Shown piece after piece: positions 1 to 8,417 of a stretch of DNA of 64,000 bases. Every line of letters starts with the position of its first letter. Within the stretch, counting starts at the first letter, position 1. Under the pieces are notes generated by a model. It saw nothing but the letters and a program-made list of their open reading frames with translations. It ran no database searches and was not told the origin of the DNA. The DNA comes from Anaeromonas gelatinilytica (GTDB lineage: Bacteria > Bacillota > Clostridia > Tissierellales > SIT17): the NCBI RefSeq assembly GCF_016820635.1, contig NZ_WSFU01000088.1, forward strand, positions 43,878 to 107,877. The letters run 5' to 3'. Made by a program: the position numbers and the translations under genes.

Positions 1-620
1 TCACCATAATTACCATGAGTAATACTATTAGTAGCCCTGGTAAGTTCTTCTATTGGATAAGTTACCCTATTTATATATCTTATAGCTAATATCATAGCAA
101 TAAAAAGTCCCGCCAATGCAGAAATTAATACATTTACTAAAAGATTCTTAGTATATCCAAAAATATCTTTTAATGGAACTGATAACCTTATAACAGAAAG
201 AGAAGAATCTATATCATCTATTGGAATAGCTACATAATACATATTCGTATCTAAAGATTTACTATATCTTTGACTTACTCCTACCCTATTATCTAAAGCT
301 TCAGATATTTCTGGTCTATCTTTATGATTTTCTAATAAGTCAATATCTATATCAGAATCTCCTACTACTTCTCCATTATCATCTATAAAACTTATTCTAG
401 CTCCTATTTCTTTAGCATAAATACGAGTAAATTCATTTAAGTCCTCATCCTGAATTTTTTGTGATTTAAGAACTTGACTTATTAATCTAGAATTTGATTT
501 TAATTGCTCTTCCACACTATTGATATAATTAATCCTAACCAGACTAAGAGATAATGCTCCTGTAGTAATCACTCCTATCAATATTAATATAGAAAATATT
601 ATGAATATCTGTTTTTTCAT
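1..620 (-). CDS. Sensor histidine kinase, PhoR-like, N-terminal part (runs off the left edge)
   Basis: Partial gene: the start codon is at 618-620 and the 3' end lies outside the window. The visible 206 residues begin MKKQIFIIFSILILIGV, a first membrane helix (about residues 4-26). An extracytoplasmic sensor domain of about 130 residues follows, then a second helix near residues 160-182 and the start of a HAMP linker (YPIEELTRATNSI). This is the layout of PhoR/WalK-type kinases; the kinase core is not visible. It begins 12 bp after the response regulator stop, so the two form one operon and should phosphotransfer to each other. Assignment to phosphate sensing is inferred from the PhoP boxes at 30.4 and 31.5 kb, not from its own sequence. 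Confidence 0.85.
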   Translation of the reverse strand, partial: MKKQIFIIFSILILIGVITTGALSLSLVRINYINSVEEQLKSNSRLISQVLKSQKIQDEDLNEFTRIYAKEIGARISFIDDNGEVVGDSDIDIDLLENHKDRPEISEALDNRVGVSQRYSKSLDTNMYYVAIPIDDIDSSLSVIRLSVPLKDIFGYTKNLLVNVLISALAGLFIAMILAIRYINRVTYPIEELTRATNSITHGNYG

Positions 621-632
621 TAATATTACTCC

Positions 633-1328
633 TTATTTAATCTTATATCCTACTCCCCTAATAGTCTCTATTAAATTATTATTAATGTTAAGTTTTTTCC
701 TTAAATGTCTAATATGTACATCTACAGTTCTAGTTTCTCCATAAAATTCATATCCCCATATTTTATCTAATAAATAATTTCTAGACAATACTTTGCCCCT
801 ATTATTTGCCAGAATTGCTAGTAATTCAAATTCTTTCAATGTAAGTTCCTTAATTTCGTTATTTACAGTAACTTCATGTTTTTCTATGTCAATAATTATA
901 TTATCAATTTTTATTTTTTTATTATCTAAATTTTTATCTTGATATTTAATATTTTTGCTTCTTCTTAATACGGCTTTAATTCTAGCAATCAATTCTCTAA
1001 CACCAAAAGGCTTTGTTATATAATCATCTGCACCTATTTCTAAACCTATTACTTTATCCATTTCTTCTCCTTTTGCAGTCAACATTATAATTGGAATATC
1101 TTCTGTTTTCTCATCTTTCTTTATCTTTTTACACACTTCTATTCCATCTAAAATAGGTAACATTATATCAAGTAATATTAAATCAGGCATTTCCTTTATA
1201 GCTTTTTCATAAGCTTCTTTTCCATCATAAGCTGTAATCACCTTATACTCATTTTTTTCTAAATTATATTTTATAAGTTCTATTATATGTTCCTCATCAT
1301 CCACTATAAGAATTTTCTCAAAACTCAT
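633..1328 (-). CDS. phoP: OmpR-family response regulator, PhoP/PhoB-like
   Basis: A 231-residue two-domain regulator. The receiver domain (about 1-120) has the acidic pair D10-D11, the phosphoacceptor D54 in DLILLDIMLP, a conserved Thr in IIMLTAKGE and Lys in ITKPFG. The C-terminal winged helix (about 140-231) ends with the typical TVDVHIRHLRKKL recognition-helix region. It lies 14 bp after pgeF and 12 bp before the kinase gene, so nrdR-pgeF-phoP-phoR may be co-transcribed. The family includes PhoP, WalR and others that cannot be separated by eye. PhoP is favoured because two PhoP-box promoters for pst genes occur in the same window. Confidence 0.75.
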   Translation of the reverse strand: MSFEKILIVDDEEHIIELIKYNLEKNEYKVITAYDGKEAYEKAIKEMPDLILLDIMLPILDGIEVCKKIKKDEKTEDIPIIMLTAKGEEMDKVIGLEIGADDYITKPFGVRELIARIKAVLRRSKNIKYQDKNLDNKKIKIDNIIIDIEKHEVTVNNEIKELTLKEFELLAILANNRGKVLSRNYLLDKIWGYEFYGETRTVDVHIRHLRKKLNINNNLIETIRGVGYKIK

Positions 1329-1342
1329 ATCTATTCCTCCTA

Positions 1343-2158
1343 TTATTTAATTTTAATTATAGCAGCCATCCTTCCAGTCTTACTTTCTTTTTTTCTATAT
1401 GAATAAAAAATATCATTATTACAACTAGTACAAATTTTACTTACTATAATGTTCTCTTCTTTAACTCCTTTTTCTCTTAAAATTTCTTTATTAGCTTCCC
1501 ACAAATCTAAATCATATTGATTATGTGCAAGTAATTTAACGAATTTTTCAGTACTTATAAATTCCATATTAAACTTATCAATCACATCTTTGTTTACTCT
1601 ATAACAGCAAGGACCTATTGAAGGCCCAATTCCTACTATAATATTTTTTATGTCACATTTAAATTCATTTACAAATTTATCTATCATTCTACCTCCAATT
1701 CTACCTACTGTTCCTTTCCAACCAGCATGGGCTAACCCTACTACTTTTTTATTTGGATCTAAGAAAAACAATGGTACACAATCAGCATAAAAAGTAACTA
1801 ATGAAATTCCTTTTATATTTGTAATTAAACCATCTACAGAGTCATAATCTCTTTCTTTTATTAATCCTTTACCCATATCCTCTTCTTTTACTATTCTAAT
1901 ATTTGTTTCATGTACTTGATTAGATACAACCATTTTATCAATAGTTGTACTTAAAATATAAGACACTCTATTAAAATTTTCAATTATATTTTTAGCCAAA
2001 TCTTCTGTATTTAATCCAAGATTTAAACTAAAAAAATCTTCTGTACTAACTCCTCCAATTTTTGTTGTAAATAAATGATCTACTATTCCTGTTTTTTCAA
2101 ATTTATCAATAACAAAAAATTTAATACCATTAATTTTTTTTAATCTAAATCCAGACAT
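1343..2158 (-). CDS. pgeF: Peptidoglycan editing factor PgeF (YfiH/YlmD, multicopper-polyphenol-oxidase fold)
   Basis: A 271-residue member of the YfiH/YlmD family, also annotated as polyphenol oxidase or laccase. The metal/catalytic triad is visible as H83 (NQVHE), C127 (YADCVPL) and H144 (GLAHAGWKGT), followed by GIGPSIGPCCYRV. In E. coli the family prevents misincorporation of L-Ser into the muropeptide stem; members also have purine nucleoside phosphorylase and adenosine deaminase activity. It sits between nrdR and the two-component pair, in the YlmD neighbourhood next to ylmC and sigma genes that is common in Firmicutes. Length is normal for the family. Confidence 0.93.
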   Translation of the reverse strand: MSGFRLKKINGIKFFVIDKFEKTGIVDHLFTTKIGGVSTEDFFSLNLGLNTEDLAKNIIENFNRVSYILSTTIDKMVVSNQVHETNIRIVKEEDMGKGLIKERDYDSVDGLITNIKGISLVTFYADCVPLFFLDPNKKVVGLAHAGWKGTVGRIGGRMIDKFVNEFKCDIKNIIVGIGPSIGPCCYRVNKDVIDKFNMEFISTEKFVKLLAHNQYDLDLWEANKEILREKGVKEENIIVSKICTSCNNDIFYSYRKKESKTGRMAAIIKIK

Positions 2159-2180
2159 ATTTAGCCTCCAACATTAAAAT

Positions 2181-2202
2181 AATAGGCTCTCATGAGCCTA
2201 TT
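2181..2202 (-). terminator. Hairpin between nrdR and pgeF (weak terminator or attenuator)
   Basis: Perfect 9-bp inverted repeat AATAGGCTC / GAGCCTATT with a 4-nt loop, overlapping the nrdR stop codon. On the minus strand it is followed by ATTTTAATG, a poor U-tract, so partial read-through into pgeF is likely. Confidence 0.5.
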
Positions 2203-2653
2203 TTTCATCTAATAATTTTTTCAATTCATCCATAAATGTATTAATATCTTTAAACTGTCTATATACAGATGCAAACCTAACATAAGCTACTTCATCTATA
2301 TTTTTTAAACTTTCCATAACCATTTGACCTATTAATTCAGTAGATATTTCTTTCTCCAGTGAATTATTTATATTTTTCTCTATATCATCTGCAATCTTTT
2401 CCATAGAATTCATAGAAACTGGTCTTTTTTCACAGGCCCTTATAATACCATTCAATAACTTATTTCTATTATATGGTTGTCTAGTTCCATCTTTCTTCAC
2501 TACAACTATAGGAATTTCTTCTACTTTTTCATAAGTAGTAAACCTTCTATTGCACTTTATACATTCTCTTCTTCTCCTAATTGATTGACCTTCATCAGTA
2601 GGTCTAGAATCTACAACCTTTGTTTCATAATAATTGCAATAGGGACATCTCAT
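2198..2653 (-). CDS. nrdR: Transcriptional repressor NrdR
   Basis: A 151-residue zinc-ribbon and ATP-cone repressor of ribonucleotide reductase genes. The N-terminal ribbon has C3, C6, C31 and C34 with the basic stretch RRRREC and RFTTYE; the ATP-cone (about 49-139) begins [13 protein letters not shown]. It senses ATP/dATP and binds NrdR boxes upstream of nrd operons, none of which lies in this window. It is first in the nrdR-pgeF-phoP-phoR run. Length and every key residue are normal. Confidence 0.96.
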   Translation of the reverse strand: MRCPYCNYYETKVVDSRPTDEGQSIRRRRECIKCNRRFTTYEKVEEIPIVVVKKDGTRQPYNRNKLLNGIIRACEKRPVSMNSMEKIADDIEKNINNSLEKEISTELIGQMVMESLKNIDEVAYVRFASVYRQFKDINTFMDELKKLLDEK

Positions 2654-2722
2654 GTAATCCTCTCCAAACTATTTATTCTTACATATACATTATAATTTAT
2701 ATAATTAAGTTTGTCTAATAAT

Positions 2723-2763
2723 ATTATAAATTCTCAATATATTATATATCGAGAATTTATAAT
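2723..2763. repeat. 13-bp perfect inverted repeat between ylmC-like gene and nrdR
   Basis: ATTATAAATTCTC at 2723-2735 and its exact complement GAGAATTTATAAT at 2751-2763, with a 15-nt AT spacer. There is no U-tract on either strand, so it does not look like a terminator. It lies in the 181-bp gap that must carry the nrdR promoter, so an operator is possible. The rest of the gap shows nothing recognisable. Confidence 0.5.
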
Positions 2764-2834
2764 CATCTAATCTAATTGAATATAAAATTATTTACAACCA
2801 AAAACTCTTTTAACAATAAATTATAAAAATATCT

Positions 2835-3101
2835 TTATTTATATTGATTAACTTCTCCATAATTATCTGTTTTAATATTAACTAATATAACTTCTTTGCC
2901 TATCCTAACTATATCCCTCCATTCAATAATTATATCATTAGATTTAGTAAAAAGACTCATGATTCCACCAGATTTCGGCATCATAATAGCTTTTAATTTT
3001 GCTTCTTCTAAATCAATTTCTATATCACTAATCAAACCTAATCTAGATCCATCCGCCTGATTTATAATTTCTTTTTCTCTTAATTCAGATGCTCTAATCA
3101 T
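2835..3101 (-). CDS. YlmC/YmxH family PRC-barrel sporulation-associated protein
   Basis: A small 88-residue protein with one PRC-barrel-like domain (IINQADGSRLGLISDIEIDLEEAKLKAIMMP...). The YlmC/YmxH family is conserved in spore formers, usually beside sigE/sigG and ylm genes, as here. A mother-cell role in sporulation is reported for YmxH-type members, but the molecular function is not established. The ribosome site AAGGTGAG precedes the ATG. It is separated from sigG by that gene's terminator. Confidence 0.85.
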   Translation of the reverse strand: MIRASELREKEIINQADGSRLGLISDIEIDLEEAKLKAIMMPKSGGIMSLFTKSNDIIIEWRDIVRIGKEVILVNIKTDNYGEVNQYK

Positions 3102-3189
3102 ATACTCACCTTCTTAATCTTTTTATATATATTTATATTAACTTGTCTCAAAATATTCCTTAAAATAAGTATATTAATATACAATTAAC

Positions 3190-3217
3190 AAAAAAATGTA
3201 GAGTATAATCCTCTACA
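3190..3217 (-). terminator. Rho-independent terminator of sigG
   Basis: Stem TGTAGAG / CTCTACA (3197-3203 with 3211-3217), overlapping the sigG stop codon and followed on the minus strand by a run of T (complement of 3190-3196). Confidence 0.85.
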
Positions 3218-3986
3218 CCAATTTTTTCATATGTCTTAAAGCAGTTTTTTCTAATCTAGATACCTGAGCTTGTGAAATACCTATTTCCTCTGCTACTTCC
3301 ATTTGAGTTTTACCTTCATAAAATCTTAAATTTAATATAAGTTTTTCTCTATCATTTAATCTTCTTAAACCTTCTCTTAAGGCTATTCCTTCTAGCCATG
3401 ATTCATCTTCGCTTTTCTCATCACTCACCTGATCCATTACATAGATTGCATCTCCACTATCATGATATATTGGTTCAAATAAAGATATAGGATCTTGTAT
3501 AGCATCTAGTGCAAATACTACATCTTCTTTGGGCAGATCTAATTCCTTTGCAATTTCAGATATTTTAGGTTCTTTTGAATTTTTACAAATTAATTGATCT
3601 CTAACTTGTAATGCTTTATATGCAATATCCCTTAACGATCTACTAACTCTAATTGAATTATTATCTCTTAAATATCTTCTAATCTCTCCAATAATCATTG
3701 GTACTGCATAAGTGGAAAATTTTACATTATGACTCAAATCAAAATTATCTATTGCTTTAATCAATCCTATACATCCAACTTGAAATAAATCATCAACATG
3801 TTCTCCTCTTTTATTAAAACGTTGTATAACACTTAATACTAATCTTAAATTCCCTTGAATAAACTCATCCCTAGCTGCCATATCTCCTTTATGAATTCTA
3901 TCAAATAATTTTCTCATTTCTTTATTTGTTAGTACTGGTAATTCTGCTGTATTCACTCCACAAATCTCTACTTTATTAATATACAT
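3213..3986 (-). CDS. sigG: RNA polymerase sporulation sigma factor SigG
   Basis: A 257-residue forespore-specific sigma-70 factor. The N-terminus MYINKVEICGVNTAELPVLT is the SigG signature that binds anti-sigma factors. Region 2 contains DDLFQVGCIGLIKAIDNFD and KFSTYAVPMIIGEIRR; region 4 contains the helix-turn-helix TQMEVAEEIGISQAQVSRLEK. It follows spoIIGA-sigE in the conserved order but has its own sigma-F/G-type promoter (4029-4058), and a terminator separates it from sigE. The ribosome site is AAGGGAATG, 8-12 nt before the ATG. Confidence 0.97.
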   Translation of the reverse strand: MYINKVEICGVNTAELPVLTNKEMRKLFDRIHKGDMAARDEFIQGNLRLVLSVIQRFNKRGEHVDDLFQVGCIGLIKAIDNFDLSHNVKFSTYAVPMIIGEIRRYLRDNNSIRVSRSLRDIAYKALQVRDQLICKNSKEPKISEIAKELDLPKEDVVFALDAIQDPISLFEPIYHDSGDAIYVMDQVSDEKSEDESWLEGIALREGLRRLNDREKLILNLRFYEGKTQMEVAEEIGISQAQVSRLEKTALRHMKKLV

Positions 3987-4028
3987 TTATGTTCATTCCC
4001 TTCTTGATGTTCTCCCCCTTCCATTATC

Positions 4029-4058
4029 AATTATTACCTTAATAAATGTATTTTATAC
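4029..4058 (-). promoter_or_regulatory. Sigma-F/sigma-G promoter of sigG
   Basis: On the minus strand GTATA (4054-4058), exactly 15 bp, then GGTAATAATT (4029-4038). The -10 element fits the forespore consensus GGNRANAATW at every position and the -35 fits GYATA. The predicted start lies about 35-40 nt before the sigG ATG. It implies activation by SigF and autoregulation by SigG. Confidence 0.8.
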
Positions 4059-4104
4059 TTAAGTTAATGTAACTACATGAACTTTTATTTTATTCAATTC
4101 TAAA

Positions 4105-4138
4105 TTAGAAAATAGCATATAAATATATCTATATGCTA
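4105..4138 (-). terminator. Terminator of the spoIIGA-sigE operon
   Basis: Stem TAGCATATA (4113-4121) / TATATGCTA (4130-4138), overlapping the sigE stop and followed on the minus strand by TTTTCTAATTT. Confidence 0.7.
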
Positions 4139-4870
4139 GACCATTTTACTGATTTCTTTTTTTAATCTTCTAACTATTCTTTTTTCAAGTCTAGAAATAT
4201 ATGATTGAGATATTCCCAAAATATCAGCTACCTCCTTTTGGGTTTTTTCTTGCCCAACTTTTTTAAGACCAAATCTAAGTTCCATAATCTTTTGCTCTCT
4301 TTTTGTTAATTTACCCATAGCCTCAAATAATAATTCTCTATCAATTTCTTCTTCCAATAATTTGAATATTATATCACTATCTGTACCTAAAATATCTGAT
4401 AATAATAATTCATTTCCATCCCAATCAATATTTAAAGGCTCATCAAAAGAAATCTCAGATTTTGTCTTATTATTTCTTCTTAGGTACATTAAAATTTCAT
4501 TTTCTATACATTTAGATGCATATGTAGCTAATTTTATTTTTTTTTCTGGTTTAAAAGTATTAACTGCCTTTATTAATCCGATAGTTCCTATAGAAATAAG
4601 GTCTTCTATACCTATTTTTGTGTTTTCAAATTTTCTTGCTATATATACGACTAACCGTAAATTTCTTTCAATTAATATTGTTTTAACAGATTCATCTTCA
4701 TTTAATTTAGATAATAAATATTTTTCTTCTTCTGGTTCTAAAGGTGCAGGTAATACTTCACTTCCACCAATATAAAAGATTTCTTTAGAATCATATATTT
4801 TTAATTTTTTTAAAATATTTATATAAATTATTTGAATTTTGATTTTTAAAATCTTCCAAATTTTTTTCAT
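4136..4870 (-). CDS. sigE: RNA polymerase sporulation sigma factor SigE (pro-sigma-E)
   Basis: A 244-residue mother-cell sigma factor with the N-terminal pro-sequence: a basic, amphipathic stretch (about 1-27) ahead of the cleavage region [14 protein letters not shown]. Region 2 ([21 protein letters not shown]) and region 4 ([22 protein letters not shown]) are intact. It is synthesised inactive and matured by SpoIIGA, encoded 12 bp upstream in the same operon. Length matches B. subtilis SigE closely. Confidence 0.97.
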   Translation of the reverse strand: MKKIWKILKIKIQIIYINILKKLKIYDSKEIFYIGGSEVLPAPLEPEEEKYLLSKLNEDESVKTILIERNLRLVVYIARKFENTKIGIEDLISIGTIGLIKAVNTFKPEKKIKLATYASKCIENEILMYLRRNNKTKSEISFDEPLNIDWDGNELLLSDILGTDSDIIFKLLEEEIDRELLFEAMGKLTKREQKIMELRFGLKKVGQEKTQKEVADILGISQSYISRLEKRIVRRLKKEISKMV

Positions 4871-4882
4871 TCTAAACTCCCC

Positions 4883-5782
4883 CTAGTTTATTATTTCTGG
4901 ATGCAATAAAGCTACATAATCATTATCATTAGTAAGACTATTATTGTAAATTCCTATAACAATATCTGAAATTTTTTTGTCTTCATTAGTATCTAATATA
5001 ACTTCATCAGGTTTAAAGCCTAATAACATACCATTGTCTTTCCCTATTGATTTAAATGGAATCAATCTAAATTTAATCATTTCATTCTCTTTATACATTA
5101 TTTCTGAAATTATATTTAAATCATCTTCATTATATTTCGAAAAAATTTCCTGTATTGTATTAGGTAAAATTTTTTTAATGGCTGAAAATTCTACAATAAT
5201 AACCGGAATATTAGTTATTGGATCCATCAAAGAATTTCCAGTATCCACAATCCCTTTCAATTCTGCTTTCTTATTTTGCAACCTTATAGTTAAATTTATA
5301 TACATATCTTGTTTCTTAAATTTTGCATATATATATTGAAATGCTATCTTAAAAAATAATAACGAAATAACTATACCAGCTATTAAAAATATGGGATTAA
5401 ATCCATTGATATCTTTTATATAAAAAATCCCTTTTCCAAAATATATCTTTGAATTAGTCAAATAAAAAAGAGCAAAAGACCCTCCTGCAAAAACAAACGA
5501 TACCGTATAAAAAGTTGTAAATAGTTTCACAAAACTTTTAAACTTTATGGGATTATATGCAATCACAACTATTAATACAGAAATAGATATTTTTGCAATA
5601 ACATTAGACATAAAATATAATCCTGGAACAAATACTAATAATGTATATATAGCACCTAAGAATGCAGATATAAATAATCGTATATTTGAAGTATCTGGTC
5701 TCGTAAACCTTTTTGTTACATACAATATTATATAATTAATAATAAAATTCTCTATTAACAAATATTCAGCATAGACATACAA
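4883..5782 (-). CDS. spoIIGA: Sigma-E processing peptidase SpoIIGA
   Basis: A 299-residue membrane aspartic-type protease. About five hydrophobic helices fill residues 1-150 and a cytoplasmic protease domain follows, with the catalytic D180-T181-G182 in GIVDTGNSL. It cleaves the SigE pro-sequence after the SpoIIR signal from the forespore. The start codon is TTG, preceded by a G-rich ribosome site (AAAGGGGGG, about 6 nt before it). It is the first gene of the spoIIGA-sigE operon. Confidence 0.95.
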   Translation of the reverse strand: MYVYAEYLLIENFIINYIILYVTKRFTRPDTSNIRLFISAFLGAIYTLLVFVPGLYFMSNVIAKISISVLIVVIAYNPIKFKSFVKLFTTFYTVSFVFAGGSFALFYLTNSKIYFGKGIFYIKDINGFNPIFLIAGIVISLLFFKIAFQYIYAKFKKQDMYINLTIRLQNKKAELKGIVDTGNSLMDPITNIPVIIVEFSAIKKILPNTIQEIFSKYNEDDLNIISEIMYKENEMIKFRLIPFKSIGKDNGMLLGFKPDEVILDTNEDKKISDIVIGIYNNSLTNDNDYVALLHPEIIN

Positions 5783-5948
5783 CTTTAACCCCCCTTTAAA
5801 ATATATTCAAATATAATAAATATACTCCTTTTTAAAACTATTCTAATAATAAGCCTTAATTTATATCTTTATAAATAAAGATATCTTTATTAACATCTAT
5901 TCATTAAACATTATTCTTATGCTTATTATATTAAATTTTTCTTCAGAA

Positions 5949-5974
5949 ATATGTCAAAAGCTGTAGTCGAAAAA
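5949..5974 (-). promoter_or_regulatory. Possible Spo0A boxes upstream of spoIIGA
   Basis: Two 0A-box-like sequences, ATGTCAAAA (5951-5959) and TAGTCGAAAA (5964-5973), lie 13 bp apart, compared with the known core TTTGTCRAA. They sit about 170 bp before the spoIIGA start and touch the ftsZ terminator. B. subtilis spoIIG is activated by Spo0A, so the place is plausible, but the matches are partial. The rest of the 5783-5950 gap is AT-rich with no clear -35. Confidence 0.3.
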
Positions 5975-6008
5975 AGATCCATTTCAAAAAATGAAATGGA
6001 TCTTTTTT
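5970..6008 (-). terminator. Terminator of ftsZ (bidirectional in sequence)
   Basis: A 16-bp perfect stem, AAAAAAGATCCATTTC with its complement at 5993-6008, and a 7-nt loop. It lies directly after the ftsZ stop and separates division from sporulation genes. Confidence 0.9.
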
Positions 6009-6013
6009 AAAAA

Positions 6014-7129
6014 CTATTTATTTGTTCTTCTTCTCAAAAATGTTGGTATATCTAACTCATCAGAGGATTCTTTCTCTTTATTATTTTCTTTATTATTTTC
6101 TTTCATATTATCATTAAATTCACCTTGCTGCTGACTTGATTTATTCAATGGACTTGCAGAACTATTTTCCTTAGGTTCATCACTAAAACCAGTTGCAATA
6201 ACAGTAATTTGTATATCATCTTTTAAACTTTCATCTAAAACTGCACCAAAAATTATATTTGCGTCTGGATCTACTGATTGTTTAATAAGATCAGCTGCTT
6301 CATTAACTTCAAACAATCCAAGATTTGATCCTCCTGTAATATTTAATAATACACCCTTAGCACCTTCAATTGACGTTTCTAATAATGGACTATGTATTGC
6401 TTGTTTAGCAGCTTCAGTAGCCCTATTATCTCCATCAGCTTTACCAATCCCCATATGGGCCAAACCTTGATCCAACATTATAGTTGTAACATCTGCAAAA
6501 TCAAGATTTACTAGCCCAGGTACTGCAATCAAATCAGATATACCCTGTATACCTTGTCTTAAAACATCATCTGCTATCTTAAATGCAGCCACTATTGATG
6601 TTTTCTTTTCAACTATTTGTAATAATCTGTCATTGGGAATAGTAACTAATGTATCTACTCTAGTCTTTAAATCCTCAATTCCTTTATTGGCATGAATTGT
6701 CCTTTTCCCACCTTCAAACATAAAAGGCTTAGTAACTACCCCTACTGTTAAAATTTCTAATTCTTTTGCAACTTCAGCTACAACTGGAGCAGCACCTGTT
6801 CCTGTTCCACCACCCATGCCAGCAGTAATAAATACCATATCAGCTCCTTCTAAAGCCTCTTGTATTTCATTTCTATTTTCTTCAGCTGCTTTTTTTCCTA
6901 TGTCAGGATTAGCTCCAGCACCTAATCCCCTAGTCAGCTTTTCACCAATTTGAATCTTAGTATCAGCTTTTGATGAATGGAGGGCTTGTCTATCAGTATT
7001 AATAGCAATAAAATTTACTCCTTTAACTCCTTCTTCAATCATTCGGTTAACTGCATTATTACCTCCACCACCTACTCCTACTACTTTTATTTGCGCAAAC
7101 TGTTCCATATCTACATCAAATTCAAACAC
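6014..7129 (-). CDS. ftsZ: Cell division protein FtsZ
   Basis: A 371-residue tubulin-like GTPase forming the division ring. The GTP-binding signature GGGTGTG is at about residues 106-112, preceded by [13 protein letters not shown] (about 18-30). The T7 synergy region and a variable Asn/Glu/Lys-rich linker (about 325-355) are followed by the C-terminal peptide [10 protein letters not shown], which binds FtsA/SepF/ZapA-type partners. It is monocistronic here, with its own promoter and terminator; no ftsA is adjacent. Confidence 0.98.
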   Translation of the reverse strand: MFEFDVDMEQFAQIKVVGVGGGGNNAVNRMIEEGVKGVNFIAINTDRQALHSSKADTKIQIGEKLTRGLGAGANPDIGKKAAEENRNEIQEALEGADMVFITAGMGGGTGTGAAPVVAEVAKELEILTVGVVTKPFMFEGGKRTIHANKGIEDLKTRVDTLVTIPNDRLLQIVEKKTSIVAAFKIADDVLRQGIQGISDLIAVPGLVNLDFADVTTIMLDQGLAHMGIGKADGDNRATEAAKQAIHSPLLETSIEGAKGVLLNITGGSNLGLFEVNEAADLIKQSVDPDANIIFGAVLDESLKDDIQITVIATGFSDEPKENSSASPLNKSSQQQGEFNDNMKENNKENNKEKESSDELDIPTFLRRRTNK

Positions 7130-7280
7130 GATTTAACCCCCTTATTCTGATTACTCATGACTTTTATTGTACTTTAGAATTATTTCATCATTAAAAAACC
7201 TGTTTAACATAATAACATTCTACATTGATTTTCATTTTCCTGCTAATTATAAAAAATACTCTTACTCTATTAATTTTATC

Positions 7281-7309
7281 ATAATATTTTATAAAAATCT
7301 TTATTTCAA
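7281..7309 (-). promoter_or_regulatory. Sigma-A-type promoter of ftsZ
   Basis: On the minus strand TTGAAA, 17 bp, TATTAT, about 150 bp before the ftsZ ATG. This is a good vegetative promoter match within the 199-bp gap between the small basic protein gene and ftsZ. Confidence 0.5.
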
Positions 7310-7328
7310 AAACAATAACCAATATTTA

Positions 7329-7682
7329 CTAATCATTCATATGTTCTTTATTGAAAAAATATCTTCTTATTATTGCAAAATTATTAAATAATCTAATACC
7401 AAAAGCAAAAATTGCAGCATAATATAAAGGTACTCCTAATTCATCTCCAATATATGCCAATAAGGCTGCAAGAATAGCATTTCCAATAAAACCAGAAATG
7501 AAAATTCCAGAATTAAATTTATTCTCTAAAGATGCTCTAACTCCACCAAATACTGAATCCATACAAGCTAATATAGCTACTGACATATATGTGGAATAAC
7601 TTAATGAAAATGTAACTGGAACATATAATCCAATAATAACACCAACAATAATACCAATTAAGGCAATTATCATATTATTCAC
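7329..7682 (-). CDS. Small basic family membrane protein (DUF1290, Sbp-like)
   Basis: A 117-residue protein with three hydrophobic segments (about 4-22, 27-45 and 62-105) and a basic tail (RLFNNFAIIRRYFFNKE). The motif MDSVFGGVRASLE is characteristic of the DUF1290 small basic proteins found next to DUF881 genes and ftsZ in Firmicutes. Function is not established. Its start overlaps the stop of the preceding DUF881 gene by 8 bp, showing translational coupling. Confidence 0.88.
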   Translation of the reverse strand: MNNMIIALIGIIVGVIIGLYVPVTFSLSYSTYMSVAILACMDSVFGGVRASLENKFNSGIFISGFIGNAILAALLAYIGDELGVPLYYAAIFAFGIRLFNNFAIIRRYFFNKEHMND

Positions 7683-8397
7683 CTTCTTCTACAAGTTTCA
7701 TATAATTTATTTCTAATGTATTACTATAGCGTGGAACTACAATACGACTTTTTTCTTTAATTTCTAATTTCAAATCTCTAGAATCATTTAAATATCTTCC
7801 ATAAGCCCCTGGAGCATCAATTGCTGCATATAATTTTTTAGAATCTCCAATTGCTCTTATAACAAATGGAGCAATTAAATTTTTATTATTAACTCTTATC
7901 ACAGGACCACCACATTTAACTGGAGAATTGAGAATTACTCTCTGTCCACTAATACTAATAGCCTCTGCCCCTGCCACTTTTAAATCATTTAATATATTTT
8001 GTATATCTGCATCATGCACTATTCCGCTACTATCACTCTCTCCATAAATATATTCTTTATCACTATCTTGTACTGTAAGTACAATACCTGGACCTTCTAA
8101 ATCATTAAATCCTGATAAAGTTTTATATTTTTCAATATCTTTTTCTAGTACTTCAATCATTTCTCTAGTATCATTAACATCCTCTAACTTTTGAAATTTC
8201 TTCTCTTGCTCTTTAGTTAATTTTTTTATATCTATTATCTCTTTTTTTATTTTATCAACATCATTTTGTTTTTCTTTTATAGTACTTAATGATACAAATG
8301 AATTATCTTCAACATTATTCCTTATTTGATAAGGTATCAATATACCTAAAAAAATACACATAATAAGAATAATTCCTTTAATAATATATTTATTCAT
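7675..8397 (-). CDS. DUF881 (YlxX/YlxW-like) membrane-anchored protein
   Basis: 240 residues: an N-terminal membrane anchor (about 5-24), a coiled-coil segment rich in Lys/Glu (about 38-85), then the DUF881 domain with GPGIVLTVQDS, an ILNDLKVAGAEAISISGQR motif and VRAIGD. Most of the protein is predicted outside the membrane. The family is conserved between divIB and ftsZ in Firmicutes and is presumed to act in division or wall assembly, but no activity is known. It is the second of two tandem paralogs. Confidence 0.9.
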   Translation of the reverse strand: MNKYIIKGIILIMCIFLGILIPYQIRNNVEDNSFVSLSTIKEKQNDVDKIKKEIIDIKKLTKEQEKKFQKLEDVNDTREMIEVLEKDIEKYKTLSGFNDLEGPGIVLTVQDSDKEYIYGESDSSGIVHDADIQNILNDLKVAGAEAISISGQRVILNSPVKCGGPVIRVNNKNLIAPFVIRAIGDSKKLYAAIDAPGAYGRYLNDSRDLKLEIKEKSRIVVPRYSNTLEINYMKLVEEGE

Positions 8398-8417
8398 ACT
8401 AAAGACCTCCCTAAGGT

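Noticed and set aside
4362..4775. Plus-strand ORF opposite sigE
   Set aside because: Antisense shadow of a well-identified sigma factor gene; no ribosome site and no family.
5970..6008. Inverted repeat considered as an attachment or IS end
   Set aside because: Position directly after ftsZ and T-runs on both sides make it a terminator.
7167..7391. 74-codon plus-strand ORF between ftsZ and the small basic protein gene
   Set aside because: It covers the ftsZ promoter and part of a real gene; composition is that of AT-rich non-coding DNA.
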